The translations under genes and the position numbers were made by a program. Shown piece after piece: positions 22,739 to 28,705 of a DNA stretch of 28,705 bases (the first letter of the stretch is position 1; the number at the start of each line of letters is the position of its first letter). The DNA lies in assembly GCA_009668925.1 (NCBI GenBank), contig SBEK01000028.1, forward strand, positions 1 to 28,705, given 5' to 3'. The notes beneath the pieces were generated by a model. That model was not told the DNA's origin. It made no database searches and saw nothing but the letters and a program-made list of their open reading frames with translations. The stretch is from Deltaproteobacteria bacterium (GTDB lineage Bacteria > Desulfobacterota > Syntrophia > Syntrophales > Smithellaceae).

Positions 22739-24445
22739 ATGTCGCTGTTAATCAATCCTAAAACCTACCATCAGAAGTGGCCCGATCAGAAAACTCAGGA
22801 CATTATGGAAAAGACGATCGCCTTTTTTGAGAGAAAAGGTCTCAGCAGCATCAAGGAAGACGACCAGGATATCCGCTGGTATGACGATTATATCCGCTTT
22901 TTAAAAGAGAACGAGGTGTTCGCAACCCTGTTGACTCCCTCGGGTTACGGAGATCCTGATTCCCGTTTCGACCTCTCCAGGGTCTGTCAGTTCAATGAGA
23001 TTCTGGGTTTTTACGGCAACTCCTTTCAATACGCCTACCAAGTCTCGATCCTGGGTCTGGGCCCCATCTGGATGGGGAACAACGAGGCCGTGAAGCACAA
23101 GGCCGCCAGGCTGCTGAAGGAGGGCGGGATATTTGCTTTCGGTCTGTCCGAGAAGGATCACGGCGCGGACCTCTACTCCAATGAAATGAGACTCCATCCG
23201 CAGGCGGACGGGACTTACAAGGCCGATGGAAGCAAGTACTATATCGGCAACTCCAATCGTGCAGCCCTTGTTTCCGTTCAGGGGCGCAACACCGATAAGG
23301 ACGAGTATGTGTTTTTCGCCGTTGAAAGCGGGCATCACAATTACAAACTCGTGAAGAAGATCGAGACCTCCGGCAATCGCAACGGATACGTCGGCGAGTT
23401 CGAACTGGTCGATTATCCTATTGCACCGGAAGATATCCTCTCCAGCGGACAGCTTGCGTGGGACTCCTCGCTCTCCACCGTCAATATAGGCAAGTTTCAG
23501 TTGGGGTTCTGCGCTGTCGGGATTTGTACGCATTCATTCTACGAGGCGATCAATCATGCCTCCAACCGCATTCTCTATGGCAAGCCGGTCACCGTCTTTC
23601 CGCACATCCGTAAATTTTTCATCGATTCCTATGTGCGGCTGCATGCCATGAAGCTCTATGCGCTGAGGAGTCTCGATTACTTCCGTTCCTCCTCAAACGA
23701 GGACCGGCGATACCTCCTGTTTAACCCGATCCAGAAGACAAAAGTCGCCCAGGAAGGTGTGAAAGTCATGGATATGATCCTGGATATCGTCACCGCCAAA
23801 GGATTCGAACAGGATACATACATCGAAGGAGCCATCCGGGAAATAGGGATGCTGCCGCGCCTCGAAGGAACGGCCCACGTCAACATCGGCCTCGTCATCA
23901 AGTTTCTGCAGAACTATCTCTTTAATCCCATCGACTATCCGGTCATTCCCAAGAGGGACGATCCGGGCGATGACGCTTACATTTTCAAACAATACACGGG
24001 AGGGCTCGCCAAGGTGCGCTTTCCCGATTACCGCCTGGCTTACGAAGGGGTGGATCTTCCCAACATCCGAGTCTTCCGGAGTCAGATTGAACTGTTCAGG
24101 GAATTCATAGAACGGGCAACGCCCAGTCCCGAGCAGCGCGCCAATATCGATTATATGCTCCCGCTGGGAGAGATGTTTACCCTCATTGTTTACGCGCAGC
24201 TGATCCTTGAGAACTGCGGGATTTACAAGGTGGACAGCGACATCGTAGATCGGATTTTCAATCTTCTGGTGCGGGATTTCTCCCAGTATGCGCTGACGCA
24301 GATTACGGGCGCGGTCAATACGAATGAGCAGGAAAAGTATCTCCGGAAAATGTTGATGAGTCCGGTGATCGATCCGGCGCAGGAGATGCGATTGTGGAAG
24401 GATCACGTTGAGGTTCAAAACGGAGCGTATGTAATGAATCCTTGA
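22739..24445 (+). CDS. Acyl-CoA dehydrogenase with long C-terminal extension
   Basis: FAD-dependent acyl-CoA dehydrogenase, 568 aa, a large variant. The N-terminal helical part is followed by FAFGLSEKDHGADLYSNEM (about 132-150, the FAD/substrate region) and RILYGKPVTVFPHIRKF (about 277-293). The catalytic base is probably Glu376 in PRLEGTAHVN, the MCAD-type position, unlike the enzyme at 7164. Residues about 400-568 form an extra, mostly helical region starting near VIPKRDD that ordinary 380-aa dehydrogenases lack. The same region is preserved in the decayed copy at 25115-25640. AAGGAGG lies 7 nt before ATG 22739. It probably oxidises a CoA ester made by one of the ligases. The role of the tail is unknown. 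ETF genes are not in the window. Confidence 0.87.
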   Translation: MSLLINPKTYHQKWPDQKTQDIMEKTIAFFERKGLSSIKEDDQDIRWYDDYIRFLKENEVFATLLTPSGYGDPDSRFDLSRVCQFNEILGFYGNSFQYAYQVSILGLGPIWMGNNEAVKHKAARLLKEGGIFAFGLSEKDHGADLYSNEMRLHPQADGTYKADGSKYYIGNSNRAALVSVQGRNTDKDEYVFFAVESGHHNYKLVKKIETSGNRNGYVGEFELVDYPIAPEDILSSGQLAWDSSLSTVNIGKFQLGFCAVGICTHSFYEAINHASNRILYGKPVTVFPHIRKFFIDSYVRLHAMKLYALRSLDYFRSSSNEDRRYLLFNPIQKTKVAQEGVKVMDMILDIVTAKGFEQDTYIEGAIREIGMLPRLEGTAHVNIGLVIKFLQNYLFNPIDYPVIPKRDDPGDDAYIFKQYTGGLAKVRFPDYRLAYEGVDLPNIRVFRSQIELFREFIERATPSPEQRANIDYMLPLGEMFTLIVYAQLILENCGIYKVDSDIVDRIFNLLVRDFSQYALTQITGAVNTNEQEKYLRKMLMSPVIDPAQEMRLWKDHVEVQNGAYVMNP

Positions 24446-24529
24446 AGAAAAAAGTCGAAAGCTCAAATCAAAGAGAGGATCTTTGCCGAAGGGAATGGAT
24501 CATGAGGCATGGATATAGGAGGTTCAACA

Positions 24530-24749
24530 TTGAACTGGAGTGAGAAGATAGAGGAGCTTAAAATCCGCATGGGGGAAGCCTTGGAAATGGGCGGACCCGA
24601 CAAGATCTTGCGGCAGCGTGAACAGGAGAAGCTCACCGCGCGGATGGCTCGAACTCCTATTCAATCGAGGAAGCTTCACCGAATATGGGATGCTCACCAT
24701 GAGCCCCAGTGAACGGTTGCCGCATCAGGCGGCAAATGCCGGATACTGA
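24530..24749 (+). pseudogene. Remnant of carboxyltransferase subunit, 5' end, frameshifted
   Basis: Begins with a TTG start 7 nt after AGGAGG (24517-24522) and reads IRMGEALEMGGPDKILRQRE, then QEKLTAR, like the intact MGGPQKIKIQHDQGKLTARE at 16739. A frameshift near 24645-24655 moves the match to another frame, ELLFNRGSFTEYGMLTMS, corresponding to DRLLDPGTFFEVGMLNHS. This runs to TGA at 24747-24749. The other 450 residues are missing. Because the divergence is substantial, it may be a separate paralogue rather than a recent copy. Confidence 0.85.
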
Positions 24750-24802
24750 TAACGATGAGATTTAAAGTCCGACAAAAAGTGAGCACCAGGGAAGCAAATC
24801 AG

Positions 24803-24840
24803 CACGTCTGCCCGTCAGATGCAGGGCAGACGTGTGTTTG
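24803..24840 (+). terminator. Hairpin downstream of the carboxyltransferase remnant
   Basis: CACGTCTGCCC (24803-24813) pairs perfectly with GGGCAGACGTG (24824-24834), with a 10-nt loop and TGTTTG after it. It probably marks the former end of a transcript. The rest of 24750-25051 shows no gene. Confidence 0.6.
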
Positions 24841-25051
24841 AAAGAACGAGTAAAATTTACATCGCCGATTTTGTTACTCTTTTAAAAAGCAGATCTTTCT
24901 CTTGACGGGAACATTATAGGATGTCACCCTCTGTCGGCCGTAGCCGAGTATCTCTCTTTGATCCTCCCCTCTCTTTTTCATTGGCCATTTTAAAGGGGAG
25001 AGGAGAATCAGGGCTGTCTGAGTGGTGAATTACGGAACAATGTAAAGGGAT

Positions 25052-25085
25052 AAGAAAGGCAGAGCGTTTTGGCTCTGCCTTTCTT
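25052..25085. terminator. Bidirectional-looking terminator hairpin
   Basis: AAGAAAGGCAGAGC (25052-25065) and its perfect complement GCTCTGCCTTTCTT (25072-25085) form a 14-bp stem with a 6-nt loop. It lies 30 bp beyond the minus-strand stop of the acyl-CoA dehydrogenase remnant, so it probably served that gene. Confidence 0.7.
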
Positions 25086-25114
25086 GGGTCAGTGACCTGT
25101 TGATTAAACGTATT

Positions 25115-25640
25115 TCATGGGTTCATCGTGTATGAGCCATTGAGGACCTCGACATGGTCCGTCCATATCCTCATCTCACGAGCTGCGTTTATGGCCGGCT
25201 TCTTCAACATTTGCCAAAGGTATTTTTCCTGCTCGCCGTTGTTGCCGGATTTTGCGATCTGTGTCATGGCGAAATGAGAGAAATCCGTTACAAGCAAACC
25301 AAAGATCTGATCGATCAAATCATTCTCGATATTGTAGATTTTGCAGTTTTCCACGATTAACTGTCCGTAAACAATAAGGGCAAACATCTCTCCCAAGGCC
25401 AGCATGTAGTCCATGTTGGCACGCTGTTCAGCGTCCGGCGTTGCCTTCACCATAAACTCTTTGAGTAGGTCGATCTGTTCCTTAAAGACGGCGATGTTGG
25501 GCAGATTGATGCCCTCGTAGGCCAGCCGATAATCGGGGAATCTCACCTTGGCCAGGCCTCCTGAATACTGCTTGAAGATGTAGGTATCATTGGCCGCGTC
25601 ATCCCGCCTGGGAATCTCCGGGTAGGGAATGGGGTTTGCA
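25115..25640 (-). pseudogene. Remnant of acyl-CoA dehydrogenase, C-terminal third
   Basis: On the minus strand it encodes about 175 residues aligned with residues 395-568 of the intact enzyme at 22739-24445: IPRRDDAANDTYIFKQYSGG, VRFPDYRLAYEGINLPNIAV, DHVEVLNGSYTMNP and a stop. The frame is open throughout, but the catalytic N-terminal two-thirds are absent, and homology stops abruptly near 25640. A run of codons up to 25663 could supply an ATG, but no FAD or substrate site exists. By eye it keeps roughly 60-70% identity to the intact tail. It lies in opposite orientation to the intact gene. Confidence 0.85.
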
Positions 25641-25662
25641 AAAGTGTGAGGAGAGGAGGACA

Positions 25663-25771
25663 CTGGTAAAAAAGTAAGTTTCCACAGTGAAAAGAAGAAA
25701 TCTCATTGCGCAAGATCATGGTTAGCAGGTGTTGGTCTGAGCAGGCTTGCGGCAGTTTATTATTTTACCAG
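25663..25771. repeat. 109-bp segment bounded by 15-bp inverted repeats
   Basis: CTGGTAAAAAAGTAA (25663-25677) and TTATTATTTTACCAG (25757-25771) are inverted with two mismatches. The interior has no coding potential and no clear target-site duplication is visible. It lies exactly between the broken acyl-CoA dehydrogenase and VOC remnants, so it may be a small mobile-element trace. Confidence 0.4.
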
Positions 25772-25784
25772 CGGCCCCAATTGA

Positions 25785-25880
25785 TTGCGATCACCCATCA
25801 GAGATTTCGGCGAGAATAAATACATTATGCTTGAGGGGCCCGACGCGGTTTTGATAGAGGTTTTTCAAGCCCAGGCTATC
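25785..25880 (+). pseudogene. Remnant of VOC/glyoxalase-fold protein, C-terminal end
   Basis: Reads RSPIRDFGENKYIMLEGPD, then AVLIEVFQ, matching residues 91-117 of the VOC protein at 21832-22197 (RGPVRDLGELKYIMVEGPD, then RVMIEIFE). The first 90 residues, with most metal ligands, are absent, and the frame runs on past the normal end. Confidence 0.85.
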
Positions 25881-25923
25881 GGTGCGACAAAAAAAAGTAC
25901 CGGCATGAGACGGATAAAACGGG

Positions 25924-25957
25924 AGAAGAAGCCGGAAGGCAACTTCCGGCTTCTTCT
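25924..25957 (-). terminator. htpG terminator
   Basis: A 15-bp perfect stem (AGAAGAAGCCGGAAG with its complement) around a 4-nt loop, located 34 bp beyond the minus-strand stop of htpG. The minus-strand sequence after the stem (CCCGTTTTATCC) is only moderately U-rich. Confidence 0.75.
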
Positions 25958-25990
25958 TTGGTCGTTAACTGATCAACGCGGCATTGCCCC

Positions 25991-27886
25991 CTACAAGAGC
26001 GATCCGATCATTTTGTTGAACCGGGCCGGGTCATCGAGCTTTCCGCCCTCGGACACGACCGCCAGATCGTAAAGAAACAGCGCGTAGTCCTTGAGCGCTA
26101 CGTCTTCCTTGTTGGTCTCGAAGACCCCCTTGACCCTGACGAGCAGCGGATGATCCATGTTCAGTTCCAGAACCCGCTTGCTTTGCGGGACATCCTGGCC
26201 GCTCGCCTTCAGGATCTTCTCCATGTAAGCGCTCATGTCATAGGCGTCGCCCGCCAGGATCGCCGCGGAATTTTTCAGGTGCGTGGAGAGTTTGACGTCT
26301 TTCACCTTTTCGCCGAGGGTCGACTTGAGAAATTCGAAGAGGCTCGCGTAGTCTTCCTTCTTCTTGTCGTCCTTCTTGTCCAGATCAAGGTCGCCTTTTT
26401 CCGCGCTCTTGAACGTCTTCTTCTCGAATTCATGGAGATCGCGGATCACCCACTCGTCGATCGGGTCCGTCATGAGCAGCACTTCGATGTCTTTCTCTTT
26501 CAACGCCTCGAGATGGGGGCTGTTCGCGAGTGCCGTCAGGCTTTCGCCGGTGATGTAGTAGATATCTTTCTGATCCGGCTGCATCCGTGTGACGTAATCT
26601 TTCAGGGAAACCCATTTTCCTTCGGAGCGGGTCGTCTTGTAGCGCAGCAGATTGGCGATCTTCTCGCGATTTTCGAAATCCTGCGAGATGCCCGCCTTGA
26701 AGATATAAGCAAATTCCTTGTAGAAGGTCTCGAATTTCTCTTGCTCCAGCGAGGCGAGAAGTTCCAGCACCTTTTTCACGAGGTTCTTCTTGATATTCCG
26801 GACCAGGGCATCCTGCTGGAGAATTTCGCGGCTGACGTTGAGATTGAGATCCGGCGCATCGACCACGCCTTTCACGAAGGCGAGGTACTGCGGCATCAGT
26901 TCCTTGCAGTTTTCCATGATGAAGACGCGTTTGGAATAGAGCTGTATGCCGTGCTTCTGCTCGTGGGTGAAGAGGTCGAAAGGCGCTTTGGACGGGATAT
27001 ACAAAAGTGCGCTGTATTCCGTCGTGCCTTCCAGTTTCAGATGGAGATGGGCCAAGGGTGGGTTCCAGTCGTGGCTGATGTGCTGGTAAAATTCATTGTG
27101 CTCCTCTTCGGTCACCTCGCTCTTGTCCTTCGTCCAGATGGCTTTCATGGAGTTGAGGGTTTCTTCCACGATAACTTTCCGGGTCTTGTCCTTTTCGGGC
27201 TTGCCTTCCGCGTCCAGGACCGGCTCCGTTTTTTCGACGTCCATCACGATGGGATATCCGACGAAGTCGGAGTGCCGCTTGACGATGCTGCGCAGTGTCC
27301 ATTCGTCGGTGAAGTCCTGCTCGTCCGCTTCCACCTTTTTCAAATGCAGGGTGATGGTTGTTCCCCGGGTTTCTTTGGCGAATTCCTCGATGGTGTAAGA
27401 GCCGTCGCCGGCGGATTCCCACCGGCATCCCGCCTCCGCACCCGCGGCCCGCGTGGTCAGCGTGACTTTGTCGGCGACGATGAACGCGCTGTAGAAACCG
27501 ACGCCGAACTGGCCGATCAGCTCCGGCGGGAGGGCCCCCTTGTTCCTGTCATCACCGACCGCCTCGAGAAAACCGGCCGTCCCGCTTTTCGCGATGGTTC
27601 CGATGTTCTCGATCACCTCGTCGTAGGTCATGCCGATGCCGTTATCCGATATTTCGAGGATGCTCTTTTCCTTGTTGCGGACGATCTTGATTTTCAGTTC
27701 CGTGTCCGTACCCATGATGTGGGAATCCGTCTGCGCCTTGAAGCGCAGTTTGTCGAGGGCGTCCGACGCGTTGGAGATGAGTTCGCGCAAAAAAATCTCG
27801 CGGTGCGAATACAGAGAGTTGATGATGATATTCATGAGCTGCTGGACTTCGGTTTTAAATTGACGGGTCCGCTTCTTTGGTTCCAT
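25991..27886 (-). CDS. htpG: HSP90-family molecular chaperone HtpG
   Basis: Cytosolic ATP-dependent chaperone of the Hsp90 family, 631 aa, the usual bacterial length. The N-terminal GHKL ATPase has Glu35 and Asn39 in [16 protein letters not shown], the nucleotide-binding DNGIGM at 81-86, the GTIAKSGT lid segment, and [11 protein letters not shown] at 125-135. The middle domain contains the conserved Arg region [11 protein letters not shown] and YFVKGVVD-like sequence ([20 protein letters not shown]). The C-terminal dimerisation part ends in NKMIGSLL. The start is supported by AGGAGG 6-7 nt before the minus-strand ATG. It is transcribed away from the catabolic cluster and divergently from the hemerythrin-like gene. 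It is a housekeeping/stress gene that marks the end of the accessory region. Confidence 0.97.
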   Translation of the reverse strand: MEPKKRTRQFKTEVQQLMNIIINSLYSHREIFLRELISNASDALDKLRFKAQTDSHIMGTDTELKIKIVRNKEKSILEISDNGIGMTYDEVIENIGTIAKSGTAGFLEAVGDDRNKGALPPELIGQFGVGFYSAFIVADKVTLTTRAAGAEAGCRWESAGDGSYTIEEFAKETRGTTITLHLKKVEADEQDFTDEWTLRSIVKRHSDFVGYPIVMDVEKTEPVLDAEGKPEKDKTRKVIVEETLNSMKAIWTKDKSEVTEEEHNEFYQHISHDWNPPLAHLHLKLEGTTEYSALLYIPSKAPFDLFTHEQKHGIQLYSKRVFIMENCKELMPQYLAFVKGVVDAPDLNLNVSREILQQDALVRNIKKNLVKKVLELLASLEQEKFETFYKEFAYIFKAGISQDFENREKIANLLRYKTTRSEGKWVSLKDYVTRMQPDQKDIYYITGESLTALANSPHLEALKEKDIEVLLMTDPIDEWVIRDLHEFEKKTFKSAEKGDLDLDKKDDKKKEDYASLFEFLKSTLGEKVKDVKLSTHLKNSAAILAGDAYDMSAYMEKILKASGQDVPQSKRVLELNMDHPLLVRVKGVFETNKEDVALKDYALFLYDLAVVSEGGKLDDPARFNKMIGSLL

Positions 27887-27907
27887 AGGGCCTCCTGATC
27901 AATAGGA

Positions 27908-27936
27908 TTGAATTTTATCTGATATACAGTTATATA
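27908..27936 (+). promoter_or_regulatory. Candidate sigma-70 promoter for hemerythrin-like gene
   Basis: TTGAAT (27908-27913), a 17-nt spacer, and TATATA (27931-27936). It points toward 28036. Its position overlaps the region transcribed from the opposite htpG promoter. Confidence 0.4.
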
Positions 27937-27951
27937 TAGCTTCCGCGGCCC

Positions 27952-27981
27952 TATATATGGTTATCATTTTTAAGTTGTCAA
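27952..27981 (-). promoter_or_regulatory. Candidate sigma-70 promoter for htpG
   Basis: On the minus strand TTGACA (27981-27976), an 18-nt spacer, and TATATA (27957-27952). It predicts a start near 27945 and a leader of about 58 nt. No CIRCE element or clear sigma-32 site was seen. An ATATATAG/CTATATAT inverted repeat (27932-27939, 27951-27958) overlaps the -10 regions of both promoters. Confidence 0.45.
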
Positions 27982-28035
27982 GTGGGCCTGCGCCGTCAAA
28001 TCAGGATTCCTCATTTTATGAGCGGAGGGGAAGCC

Positions 28036-28587
28036 ATGAAGCCGACAGAAATTCTCAAAGAAGAACATCAGTTGGTTCTGGTGATGCTCAAAATCATGGA
28101 AGCGGTTGGAGTCAGGCTTGACCAGGGCCGGGACGTGGGCGCGGATGATCTTGCGGCCATCATCGATTTCATCCGCACCTTCACGGACAAGTGCCATCAT
28201 GCCAAGGAAGAAAAATACCTTTTCCCCGCGCTGGAAAAAGCCGGAATGCCGCACAATGACGGGCCCATCGCCGTGATGCTCAGCGAGCACCGGCTTGGCC
28301 GCACCTACGCCGGAGGAATGGACGGTGCGCTCGGCCGGATGAAGGACGGCGATGCGTCTCACGCGAAGACGTTCGCGGAGAATGCCCGCGGCTACATCCA
28401 GTTGTTGATCAATCATATCGACAAGGAAGAGCACGTACTCTTCGTCATGGCCGATCAGCTGCTCAGCTCGGAAGCCGAGGCGAATCTTGCGGAAGGTTTT
28501 GAGCGCGTCGAACGCGAGGAAACGGGCGCCGGCGTTCATGAAAAGTATCACGCCCTTCTCCATCGGCTGCGCGACGCTTATCTTTAG
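28036..28587 (+). CDS. Hemerythrin-like (HHE domain) protein
   Basis: Four-helix-bundle di-iron protein of the HHE/hemerythrin family, 183 aa. Expected iron ligands are visible along the helices: His11 (KEEHQ), His54 or His55 with Glu58 (CHHAKEEKYLFP), His85 (SEHRLGR), and His127 with Glu131 and His133 (NHIDKEEHVLF). The start is ATG 28036 after GGAGGGG (28024-28030); codons upstream to 27982 are probably not translated. Proteins of this kind bind oxygen or nitric oxide, or serve in oxidative-stress defence and iron-sulfur repair, which suits a strict anaerobe. It stands alone, divergent from htpG. No signal peptide is seen, so it is cytoplasmic. Confidence 0.9.
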   Translation: MKPTEILKEEHQLVLVMLKIMEAVGVRLDQGRDVGADDLAAIIDFIRTFTDKCHHAKEEKYLFPALEKAGMPHNDGPIAVMLSEHRLGRTYAGGMDGALGRMKDGDASHAKTFAENARGYIQLLINHIDKEEHVLFVMADQLLSSEAEANLAEGFERVEREETGAGVHEKYHALLHRLRDAYL

Positions 28588-28649
28588 ACATCAAGCGCCC
28601 GGGCCCGCGAAGGCGAAGAAAAATAATTGTCCCGCTCTGTGAGCAGGCG

Positions 28650-28705
28650 CAGGGGGATTTGTCCCCTTCTGGAGGGGGCAGGGGGATTTGTCCCCCTTTG
28701 GAGGG
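28650..28705. repeat. Short tandem repeat at window end, 29-bp period
   Basis: Two copies (28650-28678 and 28679-28705, the second cut by the window edge) of a unit with CAGGGGGATTTGTCCCC and a GGAGGG end. Each unit contains a GGGGA/TCCCC hairpin. The array may continue beyond the window. Confidence 0.7.

Noticed and set aside
24842..24850. AAAGAACGA half-site of the regulator palindrome
   Set aside because: Only one half with no mirrored arm; expected by chance in a window this size.
24963..25001. CTCCCCT/AGGGGAG hairpin
   Set aside because: Only 7 bp with a long loop and no U-tract; not reported as a terminator.
26150..27898. Long plus-strand open frame (582 codons) opposite htpG
   Set aside because: It is antisense to an unmistakable htpG and has no recognisable motif; high GC at third positions leaves the opposite strand open.

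Overview
The window looks like part of the chromosome of an anaerobic deltaproteobacterium (Desulfobacterota, perhaps a Syntrophus/Smithella-like syntroph or a relative). This is inferred from the density of CoA-ester metabolism genes, the set of Liv-type solute-binding proteins, a sigma-54 enhancer-binding regulator, and a Geobacter/Pelobacter-style 128-bp intergenic inverted repeat. No rRNA, tRNA, CRISPR array or intact transposase was seen. The species cannot be named from the sequence alone.

Layout. (1) 53-8690, all plus strand: a Liv-type solute-binding protein (SBP1), a short-chain dehydrogenase, an old-yellow-enzyme/dienoyl-CoA-reductase-type flavoenzyme, a 4-hydroxybutyryl-CoA-dehydratase/HpaB-family protein, a short zinc alcohol dehydrogenase, and an acyl-CoA dehydrogenase with a C-terminal winged-helix-like tail. 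(2) 8691-9417: a decayed second copy of the ADH/acyl-CoA-dehydrogenase junction. (3) 9418-12543: a 1041-aa sigma-54-dependent activator. It is followed by a perfect 22-bp palindrome and a good -24/-12 promoter that points at the next genes. (4) 12986-16559: two AMP-forming acyl-CoA ligases. The first sits between the 5' and 3' remnants of an SBP gene. (5) 16559-22197: the inverted-repeat element, a biotin-type carboxyltransferase subunit, SBP2, SBP3 and a small VOC/glyoxalase-fold protein ending at a clear terminator. (6) 22198-22738: remnants of an SDR, a DUF4147 glycerate kinase and an acyl-CoA ligase. (7) 22739-24445: a second acyl-CoA dehydrogenase. (8) 24446-25990: scrambled remnants of a second carboxyltransferase / VOC / acyl-CoA dehydrogenase set. 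(9) 25991-28587: housekeeping and stress genes, htpG and a hemerythrin-like protein, divergently transcribed.

How the genes may work together (inference). One or more carboxylic acids would be captured by the SBPs and activated to CoA thioesters by the two ligases. The thioesters would then be oxidised, reduced, dehydrated or isomerised by the two acyl-CoA dehydrogenases, the SDR, the ADH, the ene-reductase and the dehydratase-like protein, and carboxylated or decarboxylated by the carboxyltransferase. The sigma-54 activator probably controls at least the ligase operon. The substrate cannot be read from the sequence. The most distinctive points are a 4-HB-CoA-dehydratase homologue that keeps only three of the four expected Fe-S ligands, an acyl-CoA dehydrogenase carrying a putative DNA-binding domain, and at least nine recognisable gene remnants, most of them derived from genes that are intact elsewhere in the same window. 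These remnants show repeated duplication and decay of this catabolic cluster.
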